DNA from: Lachnospiraceae bacterium MD308
Lineage (GTDB): Bacteria; Bacillota; Clostridia; Lachnospirales; Lachnospiraceae
Assembly (NCBI GenBank): GCA_000403475.2
Contig: KE159797.1
Span: 62,001 to 126,000 of the forward strand
DNA length: 64,000 nucleotides
Direction of reading: 5' to 3'
Shown here: positions 8,823-17,680 of the stretch, in pieces
How positions within the stretch are numbered: position 1 is the first letter of the stretch
How the letters are laid out: every line of letters begins with the position of its first letter
Translations under genes and position numbers: made by a program
Notes under the pieces: generated by a model
The model's input: only the letters and a program-made list of their open reading frames with translations
Database searches by the model: none
Told to the model about the DNA's origin: nothing

Positions 8823-10154
8823 CTAGATTCTTTGCAGATATCTTAAAATCTCCCACTCTGTAACCTGGGAGCTGTACTCATTATATTCCCTTTCCTTTGC
8901 CCTCAGGTATTTCTTTGACAAATCCTCGCCAAGGACATTTTGGATGTAACCATCTTCTTGAAATGCTTTGGCGGCCTCTTTAAGACTTCCCGGAAGTTCT
9001 TCTACTTTTGCCGCTCTGCGCGCTTCGTCCGACATATCGAACACATTACAATCAATGCTGTCCGGCGGCATAATCTTATTCCTAATTCCGTCAAGTCCTG
9101 CCGCAAGGCAGACTGCAAGGGCCAGATACGGATTGGCCGAAGGGTCCGGGCTTCTTAGCTCAATCCTAGTAGACTCTCCTCTCGTACCTGGAATACGGAT
9201 AAGCGGTGTGCGGTTCTTTGCCGACCATGCAATATAAACCGGCGCTTCATATCCCGGAATCAGTCTTTTATAGGAATTAACAATCGGGTTGGTGATAAAA
9301 CTAATCGCCTTCATATGGCTCATGATTCCCCCGATAAAATAATATCCTTCCTTGCTGATTCCGTTAACGTCTTCTGCATCCTGGAATACATTCACCCCGC
9401 CTCTGCTCAAAGACATATTAATATGCATGCCGGAACCGTTAATTCCGTACTTTGGTTTGGGCATAAATGTAGCATGCAGCCCATGGCGCTTGGCAATTGT
9501 CTTGACAACCAATTTAAAAGTCATAATATTGTCCGCTGTCGCGAGGGCCTCGTCGTACCGAAAATCAATCTCATGCTGTGCCGGAGCCACCTCGTGATGC
9601 GACGACTCAATCACAAATCCCATATCTTCCAATGTCAGCACCATATCGCGCCTTGCATTCTCTCCCAAGTCTAAAGGCCCCAGATCAAAATACCCTGCAT
9701 GCTCATGAGAAATCGTTGTAGGCAGTCCGTCTTCATCCGTATGGAACAGAAAAAATTCACATTCCGGCCCCACATCAAAAACATATCCCATCTCCCCTGC
9801 CTCTGCCAGTATCTTTTTTAAAATATACCTTGGATCGCTTTCAAACGCTGTCCGATCCGCCTTATATACATCACAGATAAGCCTTGCTACCTTTCCCTGC
9901 TGCGGTCTCCACGGAAAAATCTCAAAAGTATTGAAATCCGGATACAGATACATATCCGAGTCCTCAATCCTTGCAAATCCTTCTATGGAAGAGCCATCGA
10001 ATATTACTTGATTATCCAGCGCTTTCTCAAGCTGGTTTGCCGTAACTGCAATATTTTTCATCGTCCCGAAAATATCCGTGAACTGCAGGCGGATAAAACC
10101 GACATCTTCTTCCTTTGCCATCCGAAGGATATCCTCCCTCGTATAATTATTCAT
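8823..10154 (-). CDS. glnA: Glutamine synthetase, type I
   Basis: Makes glutamine from glutamate, ammonia and ATP in the cytoplasm. The 443-residue length matches the GSI-alpha class. Visible motifs are FTDIFGTMKN near the N-terminus, IFDGSSIEGFARIEDSDM (latch and active-site loop), VGPECEFFLF, FMPKPKYGINGSGMHINMSL (ATP and glutamate site), and TRGESTRIELRSPDPSANPY. The adenylylation tyrosine region typical of proteobacterial enzymes is absent, as expected. A GGAGGAA ribosome site precedes the ATG. A terminator hairpin lies in its leader (10168-10203), and the ANTAR gene follows it. Confidence 0.97.
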   Translation of the reverse strand: MNNYTREDILRMAKEEDVGFIRLQFTDIFGTMKNIAVTANQLEKALDNQVIFDGSSIEGFARIEDSDMYLYPDFNTFEIFPWRPQQGKVARLICDVYKADRTAFESDPRYILKKILAEAGEMGYVFDVGPECEFFLFHTDEDGLPTTISHEHAGYFDLGPLDLGENARRDMVLTLEDMGFVIESSHHEVAPAQHEIDFRYDEALATADNIMTFKLVVKTIAKRHGLHATFMPKPKYGINGSGMHINMSLSRGGVNVFQDAEDVNGISKEGYYFIGGIMSHMKAISFITNPIVNSYKRLIPGYEAPVYIAWSAKNRTPLIRIPGTRGESTRIELRSPDPSANPYLALAVCLAAGLDGIRNKIMPPDSIDCNVFDMSDEARRAAKVEELPGSLKEAAKAFQEDGYIQNVLGEDLSKKYLRAKEREYNEYSSQVTEWEILRYLQRI

Positions 10155-10167
10155 TCCAATTCCTCCT

Positions 10168-10203
10168 CAAAAAATGGGCGCTCTCATACAAGATGAGAAC
10201 GCC
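10168..10203 (-). terminator. Terminator or attenuator in the glnA leader
   Basis: On the minus strand an 11-bp stem (one G-T wobble) spans 10177-10203 with a 5-base loop, followed by CA and six T (10169-10174). It sits between the small gene at 10234 and glnA, only about 20 bases before the glnA ATG. It may end the upstream transcript or serve as the termination site that the adjacent ANTAR protein controls. The classical ANTAR hexaloop (A1, G4) was not found in it. Confidence 0.7.
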
Positions 10204-10233
10204 TTTGTTCGCATGTACCAATACTATTTTTAA

Positions 10234-10467
10234 CTACTCTTCATCTTCGTCGTCATCGTCTAACCAGTAATCATCCTCAATCTGATTATAGACATTACCA
10301 TTGTTGCTACCGCAGATGATTCCTCTCTTAATCGGTGACACTAAAAAACCTTTAATCACGCCGAACATCACACAGCATAATATCACTAATATCTTTTCTG
10401 ACATCGTCCAGTCTCTTTTAAAGAAATCCCTGATTGATATCCACATGTTTTCCAAACATTCCAACAT
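10234..10467 (-). CDS. Small single-span membrane protein with acidic tail, unknown
   Basis: I do not recognise this 77-residue protein. The start at 10467 (MLECLENMW) is chosen because AGGAGG lies 8 bases upstream; earlier ATGs are too close to it or unsupported. It has an amphipathic start, one hydrophobic segment (EKILVILCCVMFGVIKGFLV), and a strongly acidic end (DDYWLDDDDEDEE). It is upstream of glnA on the same strand, separated by the terminator hairpin, and divergent from the LytTR regulator at 10629. Confidence 0.6.
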   Translation of the reverse strand: MLECLENMWISIRDFFKRDWTMSEKILVILCCVMFGVIKGFLVSPIKRGIICGSNNGNVYNQIEDDYWLDDDDEDEE

Positions 10468-10628
10468 ATGCATGTCCTCCTTTTGCGAATGTTTTTTCTT
10501 ATTATATACCAAAGCAGGGAAAAATAAAAGATTTTTCCCGACAATAACTAAAAAATACAAGAAACATGTCACATTATCACTTGTCAGAGAATTATATTTA
10601 TAGAACGAATATTTAAGGAGAGAGCAAT

Positions 10629-11250
10629 ATGATTAAAATTTATCTATGTGAAGATGAACTGTCGCAACTGAATTATTTTAAAAAAGTTATCGCTGCATTT
10701 ATAACAGAAAAACATATAGATGCAGAAATCGTATCAGCCAGAAAGAATCCTCTTTTTACATTAAATGATATCCAAAAGAATGGTGAAAGTCCGGCATTAT
10801 TTTTTCTTGATGTCGAACTCAAGGATTATGAACTAGATGGTTTTAAACTAGCAAAAAAACTAAAGGAAAAAGCACTCGAAAGTTATATTGTATTTTTGAC
10901 TTCACAAGAAGATCTGGACTTCAAGGCATTCGAGTATAAGCTGGAACCACTAGACTATATTATTAAAAAACCAGAATATTTTCTATCAAACAGATTAAGC
11001 AACGAAATCTCAGAGAGAATAACTAAGATATTTGAAAAAGTAGAAATGTTTCGTAAAAAAAGGCAAGATTACATCACCCTATCATCTGGCGGGAGGATAC
11101 TGGAAATCAAACGGGAAGACATTCTGTTCATACAGGCAATAAAAGGCAGCCATCAGATTGAAATCTATCTCCCATATAAAAAAATTACAATTCGGCAGAC
11201 TTTAAAATACATGCGGGATCTGTTAGATGACTCATTCATATACGTCTTTT
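10629..11250 (+). pseudogene. AgrA-like LytTR response regulator, 5' part (split by IME1)
   Basis: The N-terminal receiver domain (IYLCEDELSQLNYF; phospho-Asp in FFLDVELKDYELDGF; conserved FLTSQED and KPEYF lysine) is followed by most of a LytTR DNA-binding domain (YITLSSGGRILEIKREDILF, ITIRQTLKYMRDLLDDSF). The frame then runs into foreign sequence and stops at 11312 (residues after about FIYV are not LytTR). The missing end is found 13.9 kb away at 25142-25309. An AGGAGAGA ribosome site precedes the ATG. The gene was a quorum-sensing type regulator paired with the AgrC-like kinase at 25328. Confidence 0.85.
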
Positions 11251-11346
11251 ACATTCGTGCGAACACTTATAAAGTGTATTATCAGTTCGCTTTATGTGTG
11301 TTTTATGATTGATTATCCGCACAATCCACTTTGTCCGTAATGTTTT

Positions 11347-11366
11347 TGTAGCCAAAATGTAGCCAC
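11347..11366. repeat. Integrase arm-type repeats, left end of IME1
   Basis: TGTAGCCA occurs twice (starting at 11347 and 11358), 11 bp apart. The same motif occurs three times at the right end (25037-25073), as expected for arm sites of a Tn916-like tyrosine integrase. Confidence 0.6.
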
Positions 11367-11480
11367 TAATTTTTATTCACCTCAATATAATCTATCAAGT
11401 GACACTGGATTTTATACAACACAAAATGAGTTTTACCCGATGGCTTGCAAGTTCTTCCTTAACTGAAATTAACGTTTAGG

Positions 11481-11574
11481 TAACGGGGAACGCTTGATTT
11501 TACTAGATTCTTGGAATATGGTGTTGCAAACACGTTACAAACACAGGGCTTCTCATTACTCCTCACCACACCTC
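11481..11574. repeat. 93-bp direct repeat, copy 1
   Basis: Nearly identical, by eye close to 90 percent, to 13621-13713. The copies begin TAACGGGGAACGCTTGATTT and TAACTGGGAACGCTTGATTT and end with CACCACACCTC. The two copies bracket the three-gene operon 11641-13241, suggesting that the cargo entered by recombination or as a nested unit. No gene is evident in 11313-11640. Confidence 0.85.
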
Positions 11575-11640
11575 AAGCCTGTTATTTTAATTAATAGTTA
11601 GCAAATATAAAATCTCCTCTTTCATTGCAAAAAGGAGATT

Positions 11641-12054
11641 TTATGCATAATTTTTTACTATAGTCGACATTTTAGCCAAATTTCTTGCCTGACTTTTCGA
11701 TAACTGAATTTCTGTTTTAGATTTTTGAATTACTGCATGATTTTCATTTTCACCAGCTATTGGATCTGGAATAACACACACTTCAACAGAATCACATTGC
11801 TCATCAGTTAAAGATATAATCGCCTTTAATTCCTCACCTTTTTCTTTTATCTCTTCTTCATTCATTCCGCCATTATATAATGCATGTAATCGTTCCTCAT
11901 CAACAATAATATCATTAAGATTTCTTCCAGCATCTCTATCTACAGATACGCCCTTACTATCTTTAAACAATGCAGATGATGGTCGTCCCTCTTTCATAAA
12001 AACTGGCTTACTTTTTACTCTTCGATATACTTCTTTCCAGTCTCTACTAGCCAT
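11641..12054 (-). CDS. Unknown protein, third gene of a three-gene cargo operon
   Basis: A 137-residue soluble protein of no family that I can name. It begins MASRDWKEVYRRVKSKPVF and contains a basic and Ser-rich motif RPSSALFKDSKGVSVDRDAG that looks like a conserved active or binding loop. A middle region LKAIISLTDEQCDSVEVCVIPDPI is followed by a Lys/Ser-rich C-terminus (KSKTEIQLSKSQARNLAKM). Its start overlaps the end of the preceding gene by 8 bp, so it is translationally coupled. The motif arrangement RxSSxxF...SVDR recalls conserved hypothetical proteins found beside partners similar to the next two genes, but no function is assigned. Confidence 0.75.
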   Translation of the reverse strand: MASRDWKEVYRRVKSKPVFMKEGRPSSALFKDSKGVSVDRDAGRNLNDIIVDEERLHALYNGGMNEEEIKEKGEELKAIISLTDEQCDSVEVCVIPDPIAGENENHAVIQKSKTEIQLSKSQARNLAKMSTIVKNYA

Positions 12055-12619
12055 AAAAATCCACCACCATTTGCTTCATTTTATCATTTGCTGTAATTCC
12101 ATATAAAACAAATTCTTCTTCACCATTTATTAAAGATTCGCTATATACCTCAATTCTATCTTCATATATTTCAAACTCAATATACTCTCCATTCTCTTTT
12201 TCATATTCAAATTGAATAGAACCACATGCGGTCGGACATACAAATGGTTCTGCAACTAACTGACTAACTATTTGCCTACATCTCTCAATCAATTTAACCG
12301 AAAATGCTTGCGCTCCATTGTCATTCCAATTATATTCTAATTTTGAAATATCATCCAATGTAGCATTGGCAACTATATAATGCTTGGTTAGAGAATTAAT
12401 ATTATTATATGCCATTGAATATACTTTTTCCAATTCATCGTATTTCTTCTTATTATACCCAACAACATTTTCGTTTATTCCTTGTTTACCAAAAAATGAA
12501 TTCTCTATTTTACCAAAAAGTCCATTCATTACATATGTAATGGTCTCCTTTAAATCGTCACCATTAAAGCTCCAAAATATCGGTTGATTAATTACAGTAT
12601 TATTTGATCTATAATACAT
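12047..12619 (-). CDS. Unknown protein with WNDNGA motif, second gene of cargo operon
   Basis: A 190-residue protein. The middle holds LEYNWNDNGAQAFSVKLIER followed by VCPTACGSIQFEYEKENGEY and a beta-rich end (IEFEIYEDRIEVYSE). The pairing of a WxxxGA motif with a Pro-Thr...Gly-Ser-(I/L)-x-(F/L)-(E/W) strand is a recurring signature of conserved hypothetical proteins on mobile elements. It overlaps both neighbours (11 bp with the gene upstream, 8 bp with that downstream). No signal peptide or membrane segment is seen. Function unknown. Confidence 0.75.
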   Translation of the reverse strand: MYYRSNNTVINQPIFWSFNGDDLKETITYVMNGLFGKIENSFFGKQGINENVVGYNKKKYDELEKVYSMAYNNINSLTKHYIVANATLDDISKLEYNWNDNGAQAFSVKLIERCRQIVSQLVAEPFVCPTACGSIQFEYEKENGEYIEFEIYEDRIEVYSESLINGEEEFVLYGITANDKMKQMVVDFYG

Positions 12620-13241
12620 TTATCATCTTCCCTTTCAACAATTCCGCACACTTGTCCATTGCCTCTTTACCTGTAGTTCCTTGATCTGCTAATTTACACT
12701 CTGGTAAACTATTTATATCAAATACAATTTTGTTAATATCTTTTGATTCATTGATTGTAAAATAAGTCCATACATTATATGATTCAATACTTTCCAACCA
12801 TGAAATATTAGCCTCTCCTGCATCATTAAATTTATTAATTTGTATATACTCTTTTAGCAATTCATGTAAGCTATCAGCTGACATCAATTCCGAAACAAGA
12901 CCAACTCTATCAATAATAATCTCTTGTTCATCAATTGCCACCGTTATTTTCTTATTAAACTCGGTCAACAATTGCTTCCAATTAAATTTAGACGGTATAT
13001 TAAATGTAAAATCCAACCTAACCTTATTAAATGTTAAACTTGTATTAACATCATTCCAAATACATCGCGGAACATCTTCTGGTGCTTCATCCGGAATAGG
13101 CAGCGATTGGGGTTCTGTTTTAAAAACATCTTTAAGTTGGGCATACAAACTACTAATAAGTCCAAATGTTCTAATTGGACTTTTTTCTCTGAAAAAATAT
13201 GCCATTTGGATTTTATAAATATTTACATTTGGGCCTTTCAT
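12609..13241 (-). CDS. Unknown protein, first gene of cargo operon (possible TIGR04255-like)
   Basis: A 210-residue protein beginning MKGPNVNIYKIQMAYFFREK with an AAGAAGGGA ribosome site. It is predicted soluble with alternating beta and helical stretches (VRLDFTFNIPSKFNWKQLL; EIIIDRVGLVSELMSADSLHELLKEYI). Its overall look resembles the sporadically distributed TIGR04255 family, but this is a weak impression. It is the leader gene of a tightly overlapping trio, AT-rich compared with the IME backbone, which marks it as separately acquired cargo. Confidence 0.7.
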   Translation of the reverse strand: MKGPNVNIYKIQMAYFFREKSPIRTFGLISSLYAQLKDVFKTEPQSLPIPDEAPEDVPRCIWNDVNTSLTFNKVRLDFTFNIPSKFNWKQLLTEFNKKITVAIDEQEIIIDRVGLVSELMSADSLHELLKEYIQINKFNDAGEANISWLESIESYNVWTYFTINESKDINKIVFDINSLPECKLADQGTTGKEAMDKCAELLKGKMINVL

Positions 13242-13335
13242 ATTTTTCCCTTCTTTCTGTTATTATGTACTTAAATTATAACAAATCTAAACTTTTCTTC
13301 AATACCTTTTGCTAAGTTCACAAAATTTTAAAATT

Positions 13336-13485
13336 TTATAGTCCCCCCTTAACAGTGGACAACTCTAACAGCTCATTATGCAATCTAACAAATTTCCCAT
13401 CCCGTTCTTTTGCATCTGCAATACATTTAAAAAATGTACGAAGCTCCAGATTTTCTTTTTTCTGTGCCTCAAAACAACTTATCAT
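13336..13485 (-). pseudogene. Remnant open frame, 49 codons
   Basis: A short frame starting ATG at 13485 encodes MISCFEAQKKENLELRTFF and continues with KCIADAKERDGKFVRLHNEL to a stop at 13336. The composition is protein-like, but no ribosome site is clear. It reads upstream without a start into VDF. It is probably the tail of a gene cut when the cargo between the 93-bp repeats was acquired. The rest of 13242-13811 holds the cargo operon's AT-rich promoter zone and repeat copy 2; I see no other gene there. Confidence 0.4.
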
Positions 13486-13620
13486 AAAGTCTACCACAAT
13501 TCTCTACTGAAAGAAACAAAAGCCTTCTAGAAGCAAAAGTCCTGAGAGGTCGTGAAGCATCCTGTGATGCTATGAACCGTATAAAATTGTCTATCTCACG
13601 ACGTTTCCTTAGCATTTGCG

Positions 13621-13714
13621 TAACTGGGAACGCTTGATTTTACCGAATTCTTGGAATTTGGTGTTGCAAACACGTTACAAACGCAAGGTTTCTCATTACT
13701 CTCACCACACCTCG
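13621..13714. repeat. 93-bp direct repeat, copy 2
   Basis: Partner of 11481-11574. It shares GGTGTTGCAAACACGTTACA and TTCTCATTACT in register with copy 1. The differences are scattered substitutions and one single-base indel near the end. Confidence 0.85.
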
Positions 13715-13811
13715 GAATTATAAAGGAAGGAGATGGCACAAAACATGTATCTCCTTCTTTGATCTTCTCTCACAATTTTATTTTCCTCTTACAATTCAAT
13801 ATGAAAACTCT

Positions 13812-14687
13812 CTACTCGTATTGATTCGTCACATAAATATAAGCATCTTCCAACGTTGCAGGAACTGACATACACTCCAATTTTGGCTGTATTTCAGAAA
13901 TCACTCTTAACTGCAATCCACCCTCAACATACTGTTTTGATGTAATACGATACTTCTGTTCCACTTCTCTTGCTTTTCTCTCATCAGGTACTTTGCAAAT
14001 CCAGATTTTCCCCTGTGCTTCTTCTGTCAAATTCTTCATAGAACCCGCATACAGAAATCGACCTTTATGCATAATTGCAAGCTGATTGCAGGTGGCAGCT
14101 AAGTCTTCTACCACGTGAGTTGAAAACAAAATAGTTCTGTTTTCAGAAAAATCCACCAACAAATTACGAATACGAATACGTTCTTCTGGATCTAAGCCAG
14201 TAGTTGGTTCATCTACAATCAAAAATTCTGGTTCATTCAAAAGTGCCTGCACCAATCCAACTCGTCTTTTCATCCCGCCTGATAACTGTTTCATTTTCTT
14301 CTTCCGATGTTCTATAAGACTGGTCTTTTTCAAATAATATTCTATTCGTTTTTTACATTCCGCTTTCGGGACACCTGCTAGATCACCCATATACTCCAAA
14401 CACTCTTGAACAGTCAAATTGGGATAAAGTTCTATTTCCTGTGGTAGATAACCTATTTTCCTCTGAATTTTTTCATAATTTCCTTCACTATATAAAATCC
14501 CATCCAATGTGACTGTACCGCTAACTGGTTTCAATACAGTAGTTAATACTCTCATTAAAGTTGTCTTTCCTGCTCCATTTTCTCCCAACAGTCCAAATAT
14601 TCCATTAGGTATATCTAAATCTGCATGATCGATTGCTGTTACACCATTCTTAAATCTTACCGTTAAATCCTCAATATGAATACTCAT
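13812..14687 (-). CDS. ABC transporter ATP-binding protein
   Basis: A 291-residue ATPase of the drug/antimicrobial-peptide exporter type. It has Walker A GENGAGKTTLMRVL, Q-loop YLPQEIELYPNLT, signature LSGGMKRRVG, Walker B FLIVDEPTTGLDP and an H-loop in FSTHVVEDLA. The C-terminal 80 residues form the regulatory extension seen in ABC-2 exporters. It is the last of five genes (kinase and regulator upstream, two permeases between), 4 bp from the permease. By analogy with such gene sets on mobile elements, a role in resistance to an antimicrobial peptide is plausible but inferred. Confidence 0.92.
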   Translation of the reverse strand: MSIHIEDLTVRFKNGVTAIDHADLDIPNGIFGLLGENGAGKTTLMRVLTTVLKPVSGTVTLDGILYSEGNYEKIQRKIGYLPQEIELYPNLTVQECLEYMGDLAGVPKAECKKRIEYYLKKTSLIEHRKKKMKQLSGGMKRRVGLVQALLNEPEFLIVDEPTTGLDPEERIRIRNLLVDFSENRTILFSTHVVEDLAATCNQLAIMHKGRFLYAGSMKNLTEEAQGKIWICKVPDERKAREVEQKYRITSKQYVEGGLQLRVISEIQPKLECMSVPATLEDAYIYVTNQYE

Positions 14688-14691
14688 AAAC

Positions 14692-15351
14692 TTATCCTCT
14701 CTTTCTAACTATCTTCGGCAAAGCTATAAATAAAATGAATCCTATACAAATACACAAGGCTTTCCCATACAGCCATGTAATATCATCAGTATTTTCTATA
14801 TCTCTAAAAGCATAGGAAAATAGATTCCATGCCCCAAAAAGTTTATCTCCTCCTGTGGAATTTGTTGCTACCCATATCAAAAGACAACTTCCAATCCCCA
14901 TCCACATATTGCGAAAAAGCATAGACAATGTATTAGCCAATATTCCCCAAAAGAAAATGGTTACTACAATCGCCAAAAAATAGGCAATAAATTGAAGCAT
15001 TTCACTTTCTGTTACTGGATGCGTAACTGGTTTCTGAAACACAAAAAATAGCCCGTATCCGAGAACAGCAAGCAGCAACAAGAAAACTTCCTGTATCATC
15101 ATTCGCTGCATGATGGAATGAATTCTCTTTTTTATCCGATACAGTCTGTGGACTTCGGAACGTTTGCTTGTAATTTCCTGCACATAAGTATCTGCACAAA
15201 AAACAACAGTCAATATTGCAAAAGGTCCCTCAACGGAAAGTCCTATTTCATTTGTGAATACAACCCCACGTATCAAGCTTAAAATCACAACAAAAGATAC
15301 TGCATAAGCAATCTTATAAAACGGCAGGACAATCTTCATTTCCTTCTTCAT
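14692..15351 (-). CDS. ABC-2 type permease, small subunit
   Basis: A 219-residue integral membrane protein beginning MKKEMKIVLPFYKIAYAVSF. About six hydrophobic spans are visible, for example FVVILSLIRGVVF, MIQEVFLLLLAVLGYGLFFVF, FIAYFLAIVVTIFFWGILA and ALCICIGFILFIALP. It directly abuts the larger permease (stop/start junction at 15351/15352) and the ATPase, so it is most likely a subunit of the same exporter. Confidence 0.8.
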   Translation of the reverse strand: MKKEMKIVLPFYKIAYAVSFVVILSLIRGVVFTNEIGLSVEGPFAILTVVFCADTYVQEITSKRSEVHRLYRIKKRIHSIMQRMMIQEVFLLLLAVLGYGLFFVFQKPVTHPVTESEMLQFIAYFLAIVVTIFFWGILANTLSMLFRNMWMGIGSCLLIWVATNSTGGDKLFGAWNLFSYAFRDIENTDDITWLYGKALCICIGFILFIALPKIVRKRG

Positions 15352-16416
15352 TTACATCCGCCTCCTCTTCCAAAGCTGTATCGAAAATAAAATAATTACT
15401 ACAGATGCTAAAATAAGAAAACTCTGACTTAAGAGTACCATTGGCGGCGGTGTCGTATCAAAAAGCTGCCCGGGAAATCGAACCATGATTGCCAAAGGTC
15501 TGCCCCAATATCCATAAACACCTTCCGCATTTCTTCCCCCCATGTTGGAATACACCATATAAAGAATTAAAAGTGGCACACCCGGAAGTGGATTTTTAAA
15601 TATAAGTGAAATCAATGTATATATACTCACAATCATCAGCATATTAGGCAGTATATAAAGTACCGTAGAAACCACAAAATCCCATAACTGCACTTCAAAT
15701 CCACTATCCTTTGTATAGATGCGGCACAATATCCAAAACAGTATATTCAAAATAGCCAGCACAAGCAAACAAATTGTAAATCCTGCACTCACTTTTCCCA
15801 GTACATACTTCCCGGTAGTCACGGGCTTTGTGTGCAGCAGTTCATAAGTATGCTTTTTTGTATCTTGTAAAAATAAAACCGCCAACATAATAGTTGCAAA
15901 AAATACCATATACAGCCCTGCAAAATCAGCAAATTTTCTTGCGTAATAAAAAGAAAATGTCTTATCTTCCAATTTTTCATCTAGATATGCGTTGATTTCT
16001 TCTGCCGTTCCCTTATAATACGTACTGTCCTCGTACAAATATCTTGCCCCGTACCAGTCATATTCCTGTTCCAGGTACGCATAGGCTTCTTTCAAATTCA
16101 TGTTTTCTAGCTTTTCAATTACTGTCTGTGCTTCTATATCCGATACTTCAAACACATCTGTCAATTTTAGTTTTACTTTTTCATGCCATAGTTCCCGATG
16201 CTTTTCTGTGTCAGCTGGAATATACCCCTCATACACTTCTCCTTCAACCGAAGTGTTGGACTGATCATTGATGATTTCCTCCCCCGTTGTAAGATAATGT
16301 GTGGTCAGATAGGGACTTGTTGCACTAAACACACCATAAATCACAAGCACAATCCCCACCCAAAATAACGGTCGCTTTAGATAATTTTTAATCTCTCTTT
16401 TAAAAATAGCAATCAT
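15352..16416 (-). CDS. ABC-2 type permease, large subunit
   Basis: A 354-residue permease. The start at 16416 (MIAIFKREIKNYL) is chosen over a longer frame because AAAGGAGG lies just upstream. An N-terminal membrane anchor (PLFWVGIVLVIYGVFS) is followed by a large extracytoplasmic loop of about 150 residues containing EVYEGYIPADTEKHREL. A C-terminal membrane bundle follows (LYMVFFATIMLAVLFLQ, GFTICLLVLAILNILFWIL, and others). This anchor-loop-bundle layout is typical of ABC-2 exporters of the gliding/NatB type. Confidence 0.85.
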   Translation of the reverse strand: MIAIFKREIKNYLKRPLFWVGIVLVIYGVFSATSPYLTTHYLTTGEEIINDQSNTSVEGEVYEGYIPADTEKHRELWHEKVKLKLTDVFEVSDIEAQTVIEKLENMNLKEAYAYLEQEYDWYGARYLYEDSTYYKGTAEEINAYLDEKLEDKTFSFYYARKFADFAGLYMVFFATIMLAVLFLQDTKKHTYELLHTKPVTTGKYVLGKVSAGFTICLLVLAILNILFWILCRIYTKDSGFEVQLWDFVVSTVLYILPNMLMIVSIYTLISLIFKNPLPGVPLLILYMVYSNMGGRNAEGVYGYWGRPLAIMVRFPGQLFDTTPPPMVLLSQSFLILASVVIILFSIQLWKRRRM

Positions 16417-16498
16417 AGTTTTGCCTCCTTTCCTTGTTATAAATATCATAAACTGCATATCACAACAAAAAGACAACAACATAAAAAAATCGGACTGC

Positions 16499-17680
16499 TC
16501 ATGCAATCCGATGAAATACTGCTGTTATTATGGCTCCACCATGTTCTTGATTTTCTAATAATAACTTTCCATTATGTTTTTCACAATACATTCTGCTGAT
16601 ATACATACCCATTCCTGAATGTTTCAAACTGTCTTTCATATTTTGCTGATAAAAAAGTTCTGTTGCCTTTTGCTTGTCTATTCTAAATCCCACTCCATCA
16701 TCCTTTACTCTGATTTGTAATTTAGAGCAAGTAAGGAGAGCTTCCATTTCCACTTTTGTCTTGGCATAACGAAAGGCATTTGACAAAAGGTTTTCTATAA
16801 CCTCTAAAATCACTTCCTTATCTCCTGAAAATTTTTCTGCTGTTTCCAAACATTCTAATTCGCATCGCTTTCCAAATTTTTTCTCAAACACATTCAGCTC
16901 TGCCCGTATATCTATTTCTAACTGCTTACTTGTAATTTCTTCTGCCACCAACTCCCTTGCATCTAAACTGCTCATTTTTCGCATTGTTTCTACAAACACG
17001 TCCATTCGTTCAATCTGCTTTCTGCTCTCGCCTATCATTTCCAGTGCCTGAGCTATATCTATCTCTTTCTTTGGAAGATATTCTGAAAGCATTTCCTGAT
17101 AGCCCTCCAATACAGATAACGGAGAACGGATATCATGTGCAATCGCAGCCCGCAAAGCCTTCTCTTCCTCAAGCATTTTCCATAACTGGCGATTATTCTC
17201 TGCAAGCTGTTTTCTCATTCGTTCAAATTCTTTGCACAAGCTTCCCATTTCATCTTTATTTTCATAGGTAATATGAAAATCCAAATTATTTTGACCAACT
17301 TGTTGTGACGCCAGTTCTAGTTTTTCAATGGGATATTTCAATTTATGCTTATAAAAAAGAAACACCGCTATGATATTGCCTATCACAGACACGATAAGTA
17401 CTGGAAACGTCTGAAGAAAATCACATATCTCAGATACATGATAATCAAAGTTTTCCATTTCATATGAATTCGGTCTCGGAACGTCTGTTAAATACTCCAC
17501 TCCGTCACCTTCAGCCATTTCAAAATACTTCTCTTGATCTACATATTTCCACCAAATGTTATTTTGTATTGTGGTTGCTGTTCGTATAATCAATGCAGAA
17601 AGAAAAAAACTGATTATTAAGCTAACTATCATATACAAAACAATGGTTTTTCTCAGCGAAAGATTTTTTATTTTGTCCAT
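16499..17680 (-). CDS. Sensor histidine kinase
   Basis: A 393-residue two-component sensor. Two membrane spans (TIVLYMIVSLIISFFLSALI near residue 20; FPVLIVSVIGNIIAVFLFY near residue 100) bracket a short external loop. A HAMP region follows, then the H-box AIAHDIRSPLSVLEGYQEML, the N-box EVIENLLSNAFRYAK, the G-box VKDDGVGF and the second G-box GMGMYISRMYCEKHNG. It overlaps the response regulator gene by 13 bp. It probably senses a substrate of the adjacent ABC exporter and switches that operon on. Confidence 0.93.
   Translation of the reverse strand: MDKIKNLSLRKTIVLYMIVSLIISFFLSALIIRTATTIQNNIWWKYVDQEKYFEMAEGDGVEYLTDVPRPNSYEMENFDYHVSEICDFLQTFPVLIVSVIGNIIAVFLFYKHKLKYPIEKLELASQQVGQNNLDFHITYENKDEMGSLCKEFERMRKQLAENNRQLWKMLEEEKALRAAIAHDIRSPLSVLEGYQEMLSEYLPKKEIDIAQALEMIGESRKQIERMDVFVETMRKMSSLDARELVAEEITSKQLEIDIRAELNVFEKKFGKRCELECLETAEKFSGDKEVILEVIENLLSNAFRYAKTKVEMEALLTCSKLQIRVKDDGVGFRIDKQKATELFYQQNMKDSLKHSGMGMYISRMYCEKHNGKLLLENQEHGGAIITAVFHRIA

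Noticed and set aside
10177-10203. Classical ANTAR RNA target in the glnA leader
   Set aside because: The loop is five bases (CTTGT in the RNA sense) and no paired upstream hexaloop hairpin with A1/G4 was found, so only a terminator is claimed.
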